Shown here: positions 22,451-37,284 of the stretch, in pieces | How the letters are laid out: every line of letters begins with the position of its first letter | Numbering within the stretch: the stretch's first letter is position 1 | DNA from: Taeniopygia guttata | Taxonomy: Eukaryota > Chordata > Aves > Passeriformes > Estrildidae | Assembly (NCBI RefSeq): GCF_048771995.1 | Contig: NC_133026.1 | Location: forward strand, 54,375,001 to 54,439,000 | Direction of reading: 5' to 3' | Length of the DNA stretch: 64,000 bases | Position numbers and translations under genes: made by a program | The notes under the pieces: generated by a model | Databases searched by the model: none | Seen by the model: the letters and a program-made list of their open reading frames with translations, nothing else | What the model was told of the DNA's origin: nothing

Positions 22451-25400
22451 ACCCAGCTGGTGCTGTCACATTTCCAAAACTCAGTTTCAGTAAAGTTTGT
22501 TCCTGGGCATTTCTTTGTAGCTTCTGAAAATCAAGCTAATGTGTTTTTGATGTTTAACTTCTAAGTCAGTAATATATGTGGTTTCATCTGAAACTTAAAC
22601 CAGTACGCACTTCAGTTTATGGGAACTTTGGAGGCATTACAAGGGATGTAAAGGGGGAGATTCTGTGAAGGAAGCAGTAAACTTTCTTCTGGAAGGGAAT
22701 TTTGTGGTTCTGTACAAGTTCTGTTCTGTAACTAATAATGTCTGCTCTGAGGCAGGAGACAAGTATGTGGAAGAATATAATTGTGAAAGGCGTGTTACAT
22801 CTATTATAGCTGTGCTGACCTGCTTGCAGTGTGATGACATGGTTCTAGCGGCCTCAGGTTCATAACAGCAAACTACTGTCTAATGATTTAAAATGTTGGC
22901 CACACAGATATTATAAAATTTATTATGATATAATATAAATTAAGTCATTACAGTATTATAATAGGCCTTGACATTTGGGGCCCTGCTGACACAAACACGC
23001 ACAATGATGAGGCAACTCCACCTCTGAAGAGCTAATTCTTAATTTCTGAGTTTATAAACAAAACCAATAACAAGTCAGTAATTTCTCATGTGGTTAGTAT
23101 GGTCTGAACTATGCAGATGATATTTTTCTATCTTCACGTTCAAGTATTCTCCAAAGGGTGTGAAAGCAGTAGATGAGGGCAAGAAAGGAGAATACAAGTT
23201 GCTTTTCACCTCAGTGGCCCAAGTTTTACACACTGGCTAGGAGGAACAGTGAAGAAAGCTGTCCAGCATCTGTCATAGCAGGATATTTCAGTGGAGATAA
23301 ATGGCAGAGAAAAGCAGGCTAGGTGTAAGGTGGGGGTGAACATGGAGGGGGGACCAGCATGCCTGTGCTCACCTTTCCTGCAACACACCTGTCAGGGCTG
23401 TGGGGAGCCTCTCTAAAGAGCTGGTCAAGCCAGTGTGGGATGATGGACAGCATACTGACCTTGGGAGAAAACACAAATAAAGGGTGAAAAATTCCCTTCA
23501 ACACATTTTTTACAATTGCCTATATGAATAGGATTATAGCTCCCTGAACTCACCTGAAGATGGCAGGGGGATTTTTCATTTGCCTAAAATATACATAGGG
23601 GAATTCACCCCCCTCGCCCAAACCTTGATGAGGCAGCAGTCACTGCCTGCTATCCCAGTACTCTCACTCGCCTCAGGGACTTGAGTGTGTGGGGAGAAGG
23701 GAGTAGAAGAAGGTGGCTGTGCTGCTTCAGTACAGAGGGTGTTTTCTCTAGGGAGCTGTTGTTTGGTTTAGTTCATTGAGCTCTGCTGCAAACTCAGCTG
23801 CTAGGAGCCTCCAATCCAGAGTATTTCAAGTGCTGGGTCACTCTTCCCTAAATGTTGTGTGGCATCAGCATCAGTGCTGTGTGACACTGAATATTTGCTG
23901 TTCTCAAACACAAAATCATTTATTCCAGACTTAATGAGTAGCTAGTTAGTCAGTAGTCGCCAGAATGATAAACCAACGACCAACTCGGGAAAGCAACTGT
24001 GTCGTGTTTGGTCATCTTGAGTCTCTGCTAACTGGAGTTTATTAATCTGTTTAAGAGGGCATGGTAAAACCTAGGCTGCCATAAAGACACATGGAGCACA
24101 TTTCTGCTCGTACTGTGAGAAAGCTAAGCAGGAGTACCCTGTTCCTCTTCCTGGTGGCTCTGCCTTTATTTCTGTTGTCTCAATAATTATTCTCATTATC
24201 TGTAGGGCATTAGCACGTGTGAGATTCTGCAGAATTGGGGACAAAACCAATTACAAGTGGATAATGGTGTGGACAAGCACTTAGTTGGTCAAATTCTGTG
24301 CAGACAATTTCTCAGAATGTTGATAGGGTAGTGGGAATGCTTAGAGGCCTTCCAGTGGGCAAGGTCACAAAAAAGTCAGGGACTGTACCACATTTCAAGG
24401 CTCTGGACTCAAACTCCCAGTGCCCTGCTACTACTATTTATTGTTGTGCCTTCTTTTTCTTATCACATCTTTTCTGACAAAAAGCTCTTACTTACCCCCA
24501 GATAAGATCCTCTGCTTTGTTCTCCCTGTTTCTGTAGCAGATTAATTCCTTTGATGCTCCCTTGAAGTCCCAGCTTTCTCACTTTCTAACCCCACTTCTT
24601 TGTACTCACAATATTGCTAAATCTGTTGTTTGTACTGATACAGAAGCTAATGCTACAGACTACTGCAGTCTATCCTCTTTATCTATGATGTGAAAGAGGA
24701 GAATACGTACACATGAGCCTGCACATGCTTGAAAGACACTGACTATCCTGCTTTTCCCAGGATAAATTGAGGATCATGCTAGGAGTGAGGCCGATGTTTT
24801 ATTTTTAATGAAGTAGAGGTTTGAGAAAATAAAATGTGCTAAAGAACACAGATAAGCTGAATTTTCTTTCTAGATTGTGATTAATAGTAAGCATTTAGTT
24901 GTGTCTTTACAGAAGGATAGGAGGTTAGCAGTATGTAGCAGAGGTAGGTGGTGGTCTGTAATGCCATGAGAACAGTTATTTATACTGATGATTCATGCTT
25001 TATGGCTCACCAAAGCCCAGTTAAAGGACCCACATGTACAGGGGTTAATACATATTTAGCATGAAGTAGAAGGAGATGAAACACTGAATACAGAGAAGCA
25101 GCTTGATTAAATGTAGGCAGTCTGTTTCCTGTGGAGAATGATCGGTCTTTGAGTTCTGAAAAATGACCCTGATTTTTCACATAAAATGCATGTATTAGTT
25201 TTTAGATCCAGGAAAAGATTTAAGGACTTATTTGCATGTAGGACGTGCAGAGGAATAAATTAAAATGTTATATTCCTTTTAAACCTGCACAGATCTCTGT
25301 GTGGATGCTGTTGCTTATATTTAAAGTAGGCTTCCTGTTGTTCAACTTGCTATTGTAACCTAAATCCATGTTAGCTTTTGTGGGTGTTATCTTTTCACAC

Positions 25401-25518
25401 TGATAAAGCCACCCTCTGCAGTTTGAATGAATGTTTTAAGTACAGAAGAGACATTGCTGAAGTGGATCTGGAGATTATGAAATATTTTTTTCAGAATAAT
25501 GTTGCCAGTAATGTTAAC

Positions 25519-25542
25519 TATAGGACAAATTTTTGTCCTATA
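25519..25542. repeat. 24-bp palindrome
   Basis: Arms tataggacaaa and tttgtcctata (11 bp, exact) flank a 2-nt TT centre. It resembles the size of the palindrome at 6894-6917 but has a different sequence. Confidence 0.78.
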
Positions 25543-26322
25543 AAAATCATAAGGAGTGGTTAATGAGGGTCATCAGAAGGGAAATAATTTAATTGATTGC
25601 CTCATGTTTTTCAAATCTGTACTAACAAAATTCTTATCACAGGGGAGACAGAGGCTGAAAGGCAGAACACAGAGGAAAGCAAAAGTTCATAGGTACACTG
25701 AGGCCTGAAGAGAGGCACAAGAGCATAGTTCAGTCTAGAGGCAGATTGGTCTGGGGCAGGCTTAGGGCAGGTGTTCCCATGGTTTATCTTGCTCAGGAGA
25801 GAAACTCATGGGGAAAAAAGTGTGCAGTAGTAACTGAAGACAGGCCTTTGCTGGTTGACTGCTGCTACCACAGCATGGTCACTGGAGGACACATTCAGGA
25901 AATGGTAAAGGAGTGGATTCATACTGTGTGAAGCAGTGACTGGAAAACAAGCACAACAGAGTAAGGTTAATGTCCATGGTTAGCTGAAGGCCAAAAACAA
26001 GCAGCAAAGATGTGATACGAGTTGGAAATACGGAATTTGGATTTAAAGAAATGTGGAAATCCAACAGTGCAAGGAAATGTCTTTGATTTTAACAAATAGC
26101 ACAGACCTCCTTCTCTAGTCTTAAATGGCTTCTGGATTGATTAGTAAAGAAATGAATATACTCCTTATAATGTGACAGTCTTGCAAACTTCCAAAATGTG
26201 ATTTTATTGCTAGTACATCTCTAAATATGGTTCTGTTTAATTCTCAGCCAAAATGTGCAGGCAGAGTTAGTATCAGGAAAGTTGTATCTTCGTGTTTGTT
26301 AAACTTCCCTTTTCCTTCCTTA

Positions 26323-26337
26323 TCTCTCTCTCTCTCT
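26323..26337. repeat. Short (TC)n microsatellite
   Basis: About seven TC units inside a longer pyrimidine-rich stretch (26305-26390). Confidence 0.7.
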
Positions 26338-29300
26338 TTCTCTTCTTCTGTCATCCTTTCCTTACTGCCTGCTCTTTCCCTTTTTCTTGTACATCTCAAG
26401 CAAACACGTTGTAGACATAACCAGCAAAGACATTTAGAAAATTATTTGACTTCTTGGATCACTTGTGAGTTCACTTGACAGGTGAACCCACTTGCACACT
26501 TCAGATTGTTTAAAAATCAGTACTCAGCCTCCAAACATTGTAGGCTGTGAAAGAATTCTGAATGTTCATTTTGTTTTATTTGTCTCCTGTTGTGTGTGAG
26601 AGGAGAGACAGATGGTACTGCTGGAACAGGACTATTTTCCCTTAGGGTCTGCAGGGCTGAGGAAGGTCCTCCCTGTGTGGGGGCAAAGCTGGGAATAGTG
26701 ACAGCACCTCACACAGGCAGTGCAGAGTATCTGGAGAAAACCTAAAAGACAGGGAAGGTGAAATGGAGAGCCAAGCTACTGAGTAATTAAGACAGTAATT
26801 AGACAGGCACTCTGAGAAATGCAAATATGCAGCCTGAAGGAGCTGCAGTGGGCTACATTCATAAGCTTTGTTTTTATCAGTAGCTCCAGCTGAGTTCATA
26901 GGAATTTCACCCAACTTGTAGCCTTAGGGTTAAGCCCAGCAGTGCTGTCACTCCAGATTCAGTGAAGTCAAGGTGCTGTTTATATCCCAGGGCTTTTCAG
27001 CTTACTCCTGCTCCCTATTCTTGTACTTAAAAAAAAAATCCCTCATATCAGATTTGTGTTTCCAGGCTCTGAAAAGCCTGTTTCAGCGAAAATGAACTTA
27101 ACTGATATTTTACAGAGCTGAACAGGGTTTTAGTCTTAGCCACCACCCTGGCATCATGTTTTCCTGTAGTATCAATCCAAGAACACAGTTGTTGTAAGCG
27201 TAGTGCCAGCATCTCTTATGCAAAGTTTCATAGTAGGGTAAAAAATAAACAGTAATTCAGAAGCTGGCTGAGAATCTACATTGATTTGACAGCCAAGCTG
27301 AGAAGCAAATCAGGAAGAAATTCAGGCAACCCTTAGATGGCAAACACACACATGCCATTTGAATGGCATCTTAACTCCTAAACAAGTCACTCCACCAAAT
27401 GTAATGACTTGGCACTTTCTGAAGGAAGATGGAGAGGAACAAGCTCCATCAAATATGGTTCAAATATGGACTGAAAAATATTTTGGGTCAAGAACACATG
27501 TTTACAGACTGCAGGGTGAATGCAAACTTGAGTACAGTGTGTTTTTCTCAGCATTTCAACTCAGAGCCTGCTGGTTTCTATAGTGAGGGCTGTTTTCTGT
27601 AGGCAGTGTTTATCTGGAAAAGAAATAAAAAAAGTATACCCCATGAAAAATTATAATTTAAAAGAGGCACTGTGCAATATTGAGATTGCTGAGTCACTTC
27701 TCTGAAGGCTCTGTTTTTTGTGAGCAGTAAATACTTTTTCCCTCTAGTATCCCATTTCCAGTTTGTCTCAAAGTACTTACACCAATATTGTTTTGCTAAT
27801 GCCCATCAGTAGCCCATCCTACCAAAGGCTTACCTTGAAGTATGTGATTAATACTGATGTTGGATTGCTCAGTGGCATCTGTTATCAGAAGTGTTAGTGG
27901 GGTTCAAAGTAGTCATATCAACCTGACTCAGACTTTTCCTTTCTCTGACTCAAAGAAGGATATTTTTTACACTCTTTTGAACAGAAAGATTCCTTACTTA
28001 CATATAAGCAGTCACCAATTAAGCAAATTTTATTACATATTAATGCATCTTGGAATTTTTTGCACATTGAATGTATCTAAAAAAGAAGGCAGTTTGAAGT
28101 CAGTCTCAAATGCCAAGCACTTGCTATTCCTCCTCTCTCACTCTGAAGCATAGGATATTTTCAGTTCTTCAGAGGAGGTGTTATCATTACATGTTGAATG
28201 AAAAAAAACCAAGACCACCTCTGGTGGATTATGATGGATCTGTGTCTTTTTTTGTTAAGTCTTGTGAAAAAAAAAAAAAAAAAAAAGTGAAAATAATAAA
28301 GGGTTGGAGAAAGGCTTTCTAAAAGTGTCACAAACTCATTTCCTCCCTAAGATATGTATACCAGCACATACCAACAGGTTATGTGTACATCTAAACCAGC
28401 TTTAGCTATACCAGCAGTGAACAGAATGTTTCCAATCACACCATAATTACTTGCTGTACTAATAGAAGTGTTAAAAATAGAATAAGTTTTGTCCAAGGTT
28501 TTTAGCTCTAGGACTTTCAACAGAGCTCAGTTCTCACTGCCTTTCTCATTTAATTTCAAGTTGTTGGTAAGTCAGTTCCTTATTCGCAAACATGCCTTTC
28601 TGAGCTGCTGGCACCTATTCAGTTGTGATTTGGAATGTTTCCACATTATACCCTTCAGTTATCTAGAAATCGTGACTCTGGGGAGACACAAGGAGTATAT
28701 ATTTAGGTTCCTCAGGGAAAGCATGCTCTGTTGTCTGGATCTTATCGCCATCCAGTGTCTCCCCTAGAGAAACAGGGGCTCTCCAAGCTTTCATTTGGTG
28801 GAAGGTCCCACAAAGTATAGAAAGTGCTATGCCTGAGCATGTATATCTCTGTGCACTGCAGGAGAGTGGGTTACACTTGTGTTCACCAAGATCTGCACAC
28901 TGACCACAGTTAGTCTGGTCCTTATGGTATTAGCAAAGTAAGTTGTTGAGAGCACATAATTTTCTTATCTCTACCCTAATGCCTTTGTGCACAAAGACTT
29001 TAGGGCCAGTCTAGTTTGATGCACAATATTTCCTTCCTCAACAACATTGCTAACAATTACAAATCAGGGACACATAAAAGTCGTACACTTGATACTGACA
29101 CATGGTCAGTACTGTGCATCCCTCGAGGTGAAAGAGAGGAGTAACTGGAATCATTGGGAAACTAACTGCTCATTGGGAACACTGCTCTGCCAAGGGATCT
29201 TGGTTGCAATGGGAAGCTGTTAGACAAGCAATATATGGTTAAGGTGAAAAGCCATTAGGTAAGTTCCCTGCTTTTACCACATTTGCTTGAGGTTCTTTCT

Positions 29301-31795
29301 GTCCTAGATGGGACGCACATAGACTTTTCTTTGTAGGTCGTCCCACAGCAAAATACAATCCCTATCTAAAGTTTTATTTTACTAAGACTTTTCACGTCCT
29401 CTACAATGACCTTTTCCATATTACTTAGGTACTATGATAAAAAAAAGTCTTTCACATAATTTTATACCAATATGGAGAGTAAGCACATTCGTATTTAATA
29501 TAAATTGAACCCAAACAGATGGCTGGATAACTGTTTGATGCTATGAGAATTAAAGAACTCAGCCTTAAAGCACTTTATTACACAATGAAGAACCTGTGTA
29601 TGATACCCACAAGATACTGCTGATACAAGACTAAAGTGACAGAATGGTTAACAAGGACCAGTGCCTCCATATGAGAATTTTCTTTTTAGTGGGGCTACCT
29701 GTTTAAAATTAAAGTGAAAGTGTCTTAGTGTCTTTACACATTCTAAAAAATAAAGAAGAGAGGACTGATAGTTCAAATATGTATAAAAATCAACACTGAT
29801 GTGTTTGACATAAAATATTTTATAGCTGTATTAGAAAAAAAGACAAAATTGTTAAGATTTACAATTAGTGTGTCATATTTTTCAGAAGAGTATGTCTGTT
29901 GTAGAATATCAAATCCAGTTACTCTTTATGTTACTATATAAACCTGAGCTATACTAAAGAGCATAATAATTTCAAAACATTTTTTTTCTAAACCTAGATA
30001 TGTGAGTATGTATTGTTGCTTGGTCCATAATATCTGCAGTAGCTAATTTTACCAGAGACATGAGAAAATGCCTGTACTCTCATCTGGGAATCTGACTGGT
30101 CTTTTGGTCTCTGACAAACATAGGAGTAATAGAGCTTTTCCTTCCTCACTCTCAAAAGAAAAGGCAGTAGTTTATTTGTATTTGATAAATCTGGGGCATG
30201 ATCCTTCATTGATATGTGTGTTTGTGATTCATACTTACACTAAGAGGTATTTTACTCTATCAGTGACATTGTGGATATATGGAACTATGTGGATTATTCC
30301 CATCTACATATAGCAGGAAGAAATGTGCAAAAAACAGTGTCAACCAGCTTTCTACTAAGGCTCCATTTATTCTATTTTCCTTTTTTAATGTTTTAAGTTG
30401 TTTCAATACAAAACCTGTTTATTTTTAAAGAATTCGGATCAGATCCATATATTAAGAAATGTCAACTACATCCATCACAATATTTTAGGATTTATGCCTA
30501 TTGCAAATTGTGATGAACTTGATATCAAATTGCTATAGTAGTAACATACTGCTTTTAAAGATCTGATTCTACTCATGCCAGTTTTATTTGTAGCAGGGTG
30601 AGGCTTTTCAGGTTAAATATAATCCAGTTCATTGTGCTAACACAAGATGTAATACTACATACACACTCTGTACTGGCTCTGCATGGGCCTGGATTTAAAT
30701 TGTAGCTCATTGCATAGCTTTCTGAAAATCAACTTGTGAAAATCACACTTATAGGTGTAGTAGAGTGTCAAGAGGAATTTTTACTTTGAGGATGTAAGAA
30801 GATGCTGTGGCATCTTAAGCAGTTGTAAGCTGGGGTTTCTCATTGCTTTGAGAGAGTTTGCCTGGCAATGCTGGCAGCAATTCTGGGATCATAAAATTTC
30901 TTGTTTGACCTTCTCTGTTTCACCTACCCATGGCCTGCATAAATCAATACTTTTAATTTGCTGATACTTTGAATTTTGTAGCTAATTATAACTCTTTCGG
31001 CAAATTTGAGTAAAGCTGCAAACTACTGCATCCACTTGAGGGGAGATGCCTGACACTGACTTGTGCCAATGTTTTGCAGGGGTTCACTTGTTCAAGCCTT
31101 TTTCTTGCTCCCCTTACAACAACCACCTTTGTGCAAATACAGAAGATATTTAATAGATCAGTCTTAATAGATCAGTCTAGGGCTGTCTGTCACTGGTTTT
31201 AATCTCACTAATTTTTCCTTGCCTGTTTGTACCAATCATTAATTGAGAATGGCCATGCAGTTTGATTGCTCCCTTTCCTTCTAGTGCACATCAACACCTT
31301 ATTTTATCTGTTCCACTTCCCTTGAGTTGTGGATGAATGTGTACAATATGTAGGCTAGACCCAAACAGTTACCAGCATAAAAGACAGCCTTTCTTCCCCT
31401 CCTTTTTTTTTTTTTTTTTTCCCCAGGATAAATGTAAACAGTTTATGTTTATTTGTTCAATTAAAAGCAATAGAAAACCCACAAAACATCCCAGCATGTC
31501 ACAATATTCAATAAAGGACAGTGTAACAGGCTGTTTTTTTCATATTTGAGGAAAAAAAAAAGTTATGTTGGAATTTTTAATATTACAAAATAAAAGGACA
31601 TTACATGTGCTTTTTAAAAATGAGATCAATTCGTTTCTCCTCCTTTTCCCTTGATGAGCATTTCTCAGTGCATTCCTCAATCATTTTACAGGCCCCATTC
31701 CAATTCCTGCTTCTTCCTCTTATTTTAATTCAGACAAGCAAGTGATCCTTTATTTCAGAACAGAGTAGTATGTAAAATAAAGTATGTTGGATGAG

Positions 31796-32295
31796 ATCAG
31801 GGTGTGGTGACTCATCCACCTCCAACTCAGCAGGGACAATGTCAAAGCTTGGGTAGGTTGCTAATGGCAGTGTCCAGTTGTGTCTTCACTATCTCCAAGG
31901 TTGGAGGTTGCCCAGCCTCTCTGAGGAGTCTGTTGCAATATTTCACAATCTCATGGTGATTTGTTTTATCCCCTTATATTAGCTCAAAATTTCCTTTTTT
32001 CTATTAATTTCCTTGCTCTATTCCCTTCTCTTGTGAGTCTCTGAGTAGGGCTTGGGTTGTTCTCTGTAATGGCTCTTAGGTATTTGAAAATAGAAAGCAA
32101 GTTTTCCTTCCCTTATCTTTTGTATTTTTCTGGCTGAGAAGCCCAGCTCCATTCCCATGCCCAGTGCTCTGCTCCAGCCTACTGAGCATTTCAGTGGTCT
32201 TCTGCTGGCTTCCTTCTAGTTTTCCTGTCTTTCTTTCACTGGGTAACCCAGAAATGGAAGCAACAATACTCTCAGTGCAAACTCATGAACTCCAT
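31796..32295 (-). mobile_element. Diverged CR1 LINE 3' fragment, minus orientation
   Basis: In reverse complement this follows the CR1 3' region: the block tatctccaaggttggagg (about 31889), then gcccagcctctctgagga, and later gctgagaagcccagctcc with the cccagaaatgga-type block. Many differences from the family pattern suggest an old copy. No reading frame is present. Confidence 0.55.
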
Positions 32296-32972
32296 ACACT
32301 GAAAGGGAACTGTTGCCATTGACCCACGTTTATACTGTAGTTCTGAGCTTTGTCCTTGCAAGGGAGCACATGATTTTCAGGGCATAATCCTCAGCAGTGG
32401 AGAGCAGCAGCAGTTTTCCTTGGTTGGAAGAACTTAGAGTAAAGAGAGACAAATATGGAGGAGGGAAAAAGTTACTGGGTACCTCAGTACCTCTTTGACA
32501 TTCCTTGTTTTCAGGCTGACTTACTGAGAAAGATCCCCAAAATGCCTACATGAAATTCAGGATCTGTGCTGCCCCTTTGCCAGCTTTTGGCTCAGCTATG
32601 CCAGTTCTCTGGAATAATTTTGAGACAAGACAAATTAATTCAGCTATCTCTCTTTGTGGGTTTGTCTTTTTTTTTTTTTTTAATTATTATTCTTTTATTT
32701 TCTATTGAGTTTTTTGTTGGGCTTTTTGTTTGCTTTTTTTTTAACATGTCAATTAATCTCAATAACAGCTTTTGCTTAATCAGGGCCTGAGTTGGTCCTT
32801 CTTTATTAATGGCTTCATGAACACTTCTATTGAGAGACAAGTCAGTAGCAGTGCCTCTGTGGAGAAGGTCAGGATTCAGACCTCTATTAGTCAGCCTGCA
32901 GGGCATATTAGTAGAGGGACCATATGGAGTGGGTCAGTAAGTACTGGGACCCCACTTTGCACACTGACTAAG

Positions 32973-33039
32973 TGTCCTGGTTTAGGGCCAAATTTGTGAG
33001 CAAACAACAATACGAGCATCATAAAGTCACTCCAGGACA
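32973..33039. mobile_element. 67-bp remnant with TGTCCTGG...CCAGGACA ends
   Basis: Begins TGTCCTGGTTT and ends TCCAGGACA, so the outer 8 bp are exact inverted repeats. Several avian ERV LTRs have TGTCCTGGTTT starts and matching inverted ends. This may be an LTR reduced by internal deletion, or a very short inverted-repeat element. Flanking bases (ctaag and tttag) do not form a clear duplication. Confidence 0.4.
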
Positions 33040-35313
33040 TTTAGAAAACTTAGGAATTACTTCAGTGTATCTGCAGCACCTATCAACTTCGCAATGTGTA
33101 TGGTCTCATAAGGTTTCTGGAGAGTCCAATAACAAGAAGTGACATCCTTGCACATATGATATACCAGGTGGAAATGTTATTGTTTCCCATGGCAGGGAGA
33201 GAAGGCTCTCCTACATACACTTATTTTCCACACAGACATACTTTATATGGAGAGCTAGAGATATTTTATATTTTATTTGAAATTTCCTGGAAGCATTTAC
33301 TGTGTGGGAGTAATTTTAGGCTTGATTTTTTTTCTACATGTACTGTATGGCTAATTGATAAGTGTAAGCTGTATTGATGTATTTAACTCAGGAGCACATA
33401 CTTTCCTTCCTGAGAACTCTGGACCCAGAAAGATTGTTTCTTTAAATCTTGCCCTCACCTGCTGTGATGCTAGATTTCTGCTATGGAAATGTTTCCTGTG
33501 TATGTTAAATATCAAAATTAATAATTTGAAGGTACCATGGTACAACCTGAAGTGGAAATACAGGGATATATTCTCAGATCCTGAAAGCTCATGTCAGCCT
33601 GGTGGCTTCATTGGCTTTATGCTGGTTATCTTACACAGGTGAAAACCTGGCTGACTGCTGGTGACTTTACCTACATTAAGTATAATGTTCTTGCTGCAGC
33701 AGCTTCTGTGCCCTGGGAGAGTTCCACAGACATGTGGAGTCTTGTTGAAAATTTATTTAAGCATCACACAGGTAAATATAGCATGTATCATTATACATAT
33801 GACCTGCCTACCTGATTTCTAAGAATCATGCCGCCTTGAGCGATAGACTAAGATGTTCACTTATCTGGGACAAGCACTGTTTCTGATTCCAAAAGCATCA
33901 GGTGAAAAAAAAAGGAAATGTAAAAAGTAGGCATTTAAACAAAAAAATTAATTGTTTCAGAGTAATTCACAAAGTCAAATCTGAGTAAAGACTTTGGAAA
34001 CATTTTTTTCCATCTTTCATGTGTAGCTACCACTACTTGCATTATTTTCATCCTAACACATGTGGGCTCTGGGCCATCTCTTCATTGGCTTCTTTGTTGA
34101 CAAGGCATTTACAATATTTAATGCAGTTGCCATGGTACTTGACTGATTATATTTTACAATATGGCAGTGGATAGCATATAACTTCAGCTGTCTAAGGAGA
34201 GAGTGTTACCTAAAACTGTCATACAGAGCACTCTAGCTGCTATTGATATACCTGTAGTCTCTTACAGAGAAGTCTTCTCTGGAAAGTCTCCCTTCTCAGG
34301 AAGGGCTCCAGTCCATGATCCAGGATGAATCTGAGGCAGCAAAAATTCATACTGGTCTGGTTTCTTATATGGGATCCCAAGCATAGCCTTAATAAGATGT
34401 GCTTTGCTTCAAATTAGAAATAATAAATCAAAATACTAAGAAAAAACCAAAACCATCTATGCTCACGTCAGAAGAGTTTGAAGCTAAGTGCAAACTGAAG
34501 ACTTTGGCTGAACAAAGACTTTATGGCTCACGATATGTGTGTCTTTAAGAGGATCTTGATGCCAGAGCAGACACATGCCAAGGGCATTAGAAGGCTTGTA
34601 CTTCCCCTTTCACTTTTCCCTTTTGACAGATAGTATGGCATCATGTTTAATAAACCTTGATAGATTTTAAACTATTTACATGTCTAGATTTCTAATATAT
34701 TCATGCTTTTGCAGTGTATTTTGCTTTTGGTTCTATTTTTCTTTTATTTTCATTTACTTTATTTTCCAGACCAAACAGATACTCTAAAGCACATGACAGA
34801 TCTCCATATGTTCTTTACCTAATATTTTTTTACTGACTTTGCAAGCAGCATGTACTTTGCAATTTCTGTTCTTTTTAGTGTTTAATATGCAGTTAAAATA
34901 CTGAATGCTAAAATGGAACCAACTGTAAATCTGCTGGTAAAGCTCTCTTCTGCTCCAGCATGGACATCTGGAGATCTGCATTAAGCAGTCTGTGGCATCC
35001 TTTCACTTTCAGGATGTTAGCAAATGAAATGTCTATACGTAATCTTTGAAAAAGTTTCAAGGATTTGTTAAAACTACTGGAATATTTTGAAATATTAAGA
35101 GCATGCAATATATGTTTTTGTTCCTTTGATCAAATAAAAGAGTACATAGCATATAACAGGTTTTTCTTGGGCATGTCATATTTATCTTCTGTTTTTTCTC
35201 CACCCTCAAAATATTTGGGGATGGGAAAGAGTGGGCACAAGACCCTTAAGGCTAGGGCAGCTCAAAAAAGAGTGGTTTTTATTCCTCTCTTGAGTAATGC
35301 CATCAATCCTATT

Positions 35314-35326
35314 GGGGGGGGGGGGG
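35314..35326. repeat. G13 homopolymer
   Basis: A run of 13 G residues, unusual in this AT-rich intron and a likely site of length variation. Confidence 0.85.
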
Positions 35327-37255
35327 AGTGGGAGGATCCAAATGGAAATTTCCAACCTTAAGATGTCGTTTTCTGGAAGTGCCAATCTTCAGTTACAACC
35401 AGCCTCAGTAGTTTGCAGGTAGCATGCACTTGGTTTCATTTTCACAGAACTGTGTGATACTTCTAATGGCTGTTTGTTTGCAGTGTCTGGACTGTGGGTG
35501 AGATTGTAGCTTTCACACCAGTAATGAGGAGAAAAGGACTTCTTCAAGCCTGATATTAGCTTGCCCTGCTCTGACAGTCCTTGGAGGCTGCAGAGGATGC
35601 CAGGCTTGGTGGTTTATCTGTGAGCTACTCCAAGGACAGGACTCTGTCTCAAAGCACAATATATCCTTTAATTATTTATTTTGAGCATGAATTATTTATT
35701 GAATTGAGCACTATTGTCTTCTGCCAGGGCTGGAATGATTTAATGTGTTGGCTGCTCACAGCTGTGCTCTCAAGCTTTGATTACGATGTCTGAATCCAGG
35801 GAACATATTTTAATTTCAGTGAATGTGTTAATTCCCAGAGAGAAGTGTGTGGGCATCAGAAACACAGAATTTAGGATGAACCTAAATGCCTAAGCTATAG
35901 ACACAGCCAGAGGAGTGAGGTATTTATTGAATGAATACTGTCTTTGTTGTACAGACCATGGAGTAAAGACATGGAATAAGCTGAAGAAAAGTGTGTGATG
36001 AAATCCTAAATGCAATGCCCATAATGAGTCTCATGTTGCTCTGACGTATCTATGCTGCTCTACTAAAGCACACTGCTGTGATGTGGTTGTGGGGGACCAC
36101 CATATCCAGCTGATAACCCCATGTTGAAAGCTGTTAAATGGCTGTGATCGTAAATAGAAAACATGCTCTAGACATTAAACTAACACGTTATCCCAGTACC
36201 AGCTTACTTAAGGACTAGGTGTGCTTGCTTGCTGACCCCAGTATGGTCTTGCTAAATCAGGCCTCTTACAAATGAGGTTTATTTCACAGCTCCCTGTTAC
36301 TTATATTTTTCCAGCATTCCTGTAACCCTGTTGACCTCCTCCTGAATGGCAAAGGGAGTTGAATAAAAGTGCCATGATAGAAGTCAGAAAATAGTAAACA
36401 TAACTAGAACTATGCCTTGAGCAGTGGTTTGTATAAAAACACTGTGAGTCTTATGTTACTGTGTATATATTTTCTGAAGTGAAATATAATTGAAAGTACT
36501 AATTTTCACTGTAGTTTACAGTACTTATCACTTTCTCCTCCTTCTTGCAAATGTTAAAGGGAAGTGAGTGAAATTGAAAGAGTTCATATGAATAAAATAT
36601 TGTAATCTTGAAACAACTATCTGTAAGGATATTTCTTATTTCCTTTTCCACTAGTTTGAAGAATTTTGTATGCCGCTCTTCAAATGACCAGGTCTTAAGT
36701 GATTTGATTCATGTGGATTTTCTTTATGTTCTTAAACAAAAATATTCAGACTCCAATATAAAGCAAGGACGAGTAACAATTGGTGGGATGTATTTAATGT
36801 ACAGATACGCACCCCTGAATCAGCACTGAGCCTCCAGTGAATGCTGACTGAGCAGTATGGCTCTGTCTGGAGCACTGTAGTTCTCCTGTGCCTGAAATCA
36901 CAGGTGTAAAACACAAACACTACAGCTGGTGGAGTTAAACAGAAGAGGACAGTATCACCTTTACAACTCATCTCCTCATTTTGCATGTTCTTTCCACCTG
37001 GCATCCCAAAGTTGAATTATCTGGCACCTTGTCATCAGTTTCTTTCCAGAACCTTAAAAACATCCAGGGTTCTGTATGTGTCAAAACATTTCTAGTAGGC
37101 TGGAAATACAATTTATAAAATTGTATTCAGATGGTTTCATCTCAGTCTTTCTTCAATATCCTCACATGCCCAAGGTGGTCCTTGCTGGTATGTGTCTACC
37201 AAACACTGAGTCCAAGCCTGCTATTTCATGAATGTGTTCCTAATACCTGCTTGGG

Positions 37256-37284
37256 ATTGCATTGCATTGCATTGCATTGCATTG
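37256..37284. repeat. (ATTGC)n microsatellite
   Basis: About six ATTGC pentamers, nearly perfect. Confidence 0.9.

Larger units (their letters stand above)
22451..31795. other. Intron 1, long unannotated segment
   Basis: About 9.3 kb of AT-rich intron. It contains a 24-bp palindrome (25519-25542), a short CT repeat (26323-26337), an A20 run (28267-28286) and a T18 run (31403-31420). Open frames are short (at most 98 codons), on both strands, with no recognisable protein. Conserved regulatory elements are possible but cannot be judged from one genome. Confidence 0.55.
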
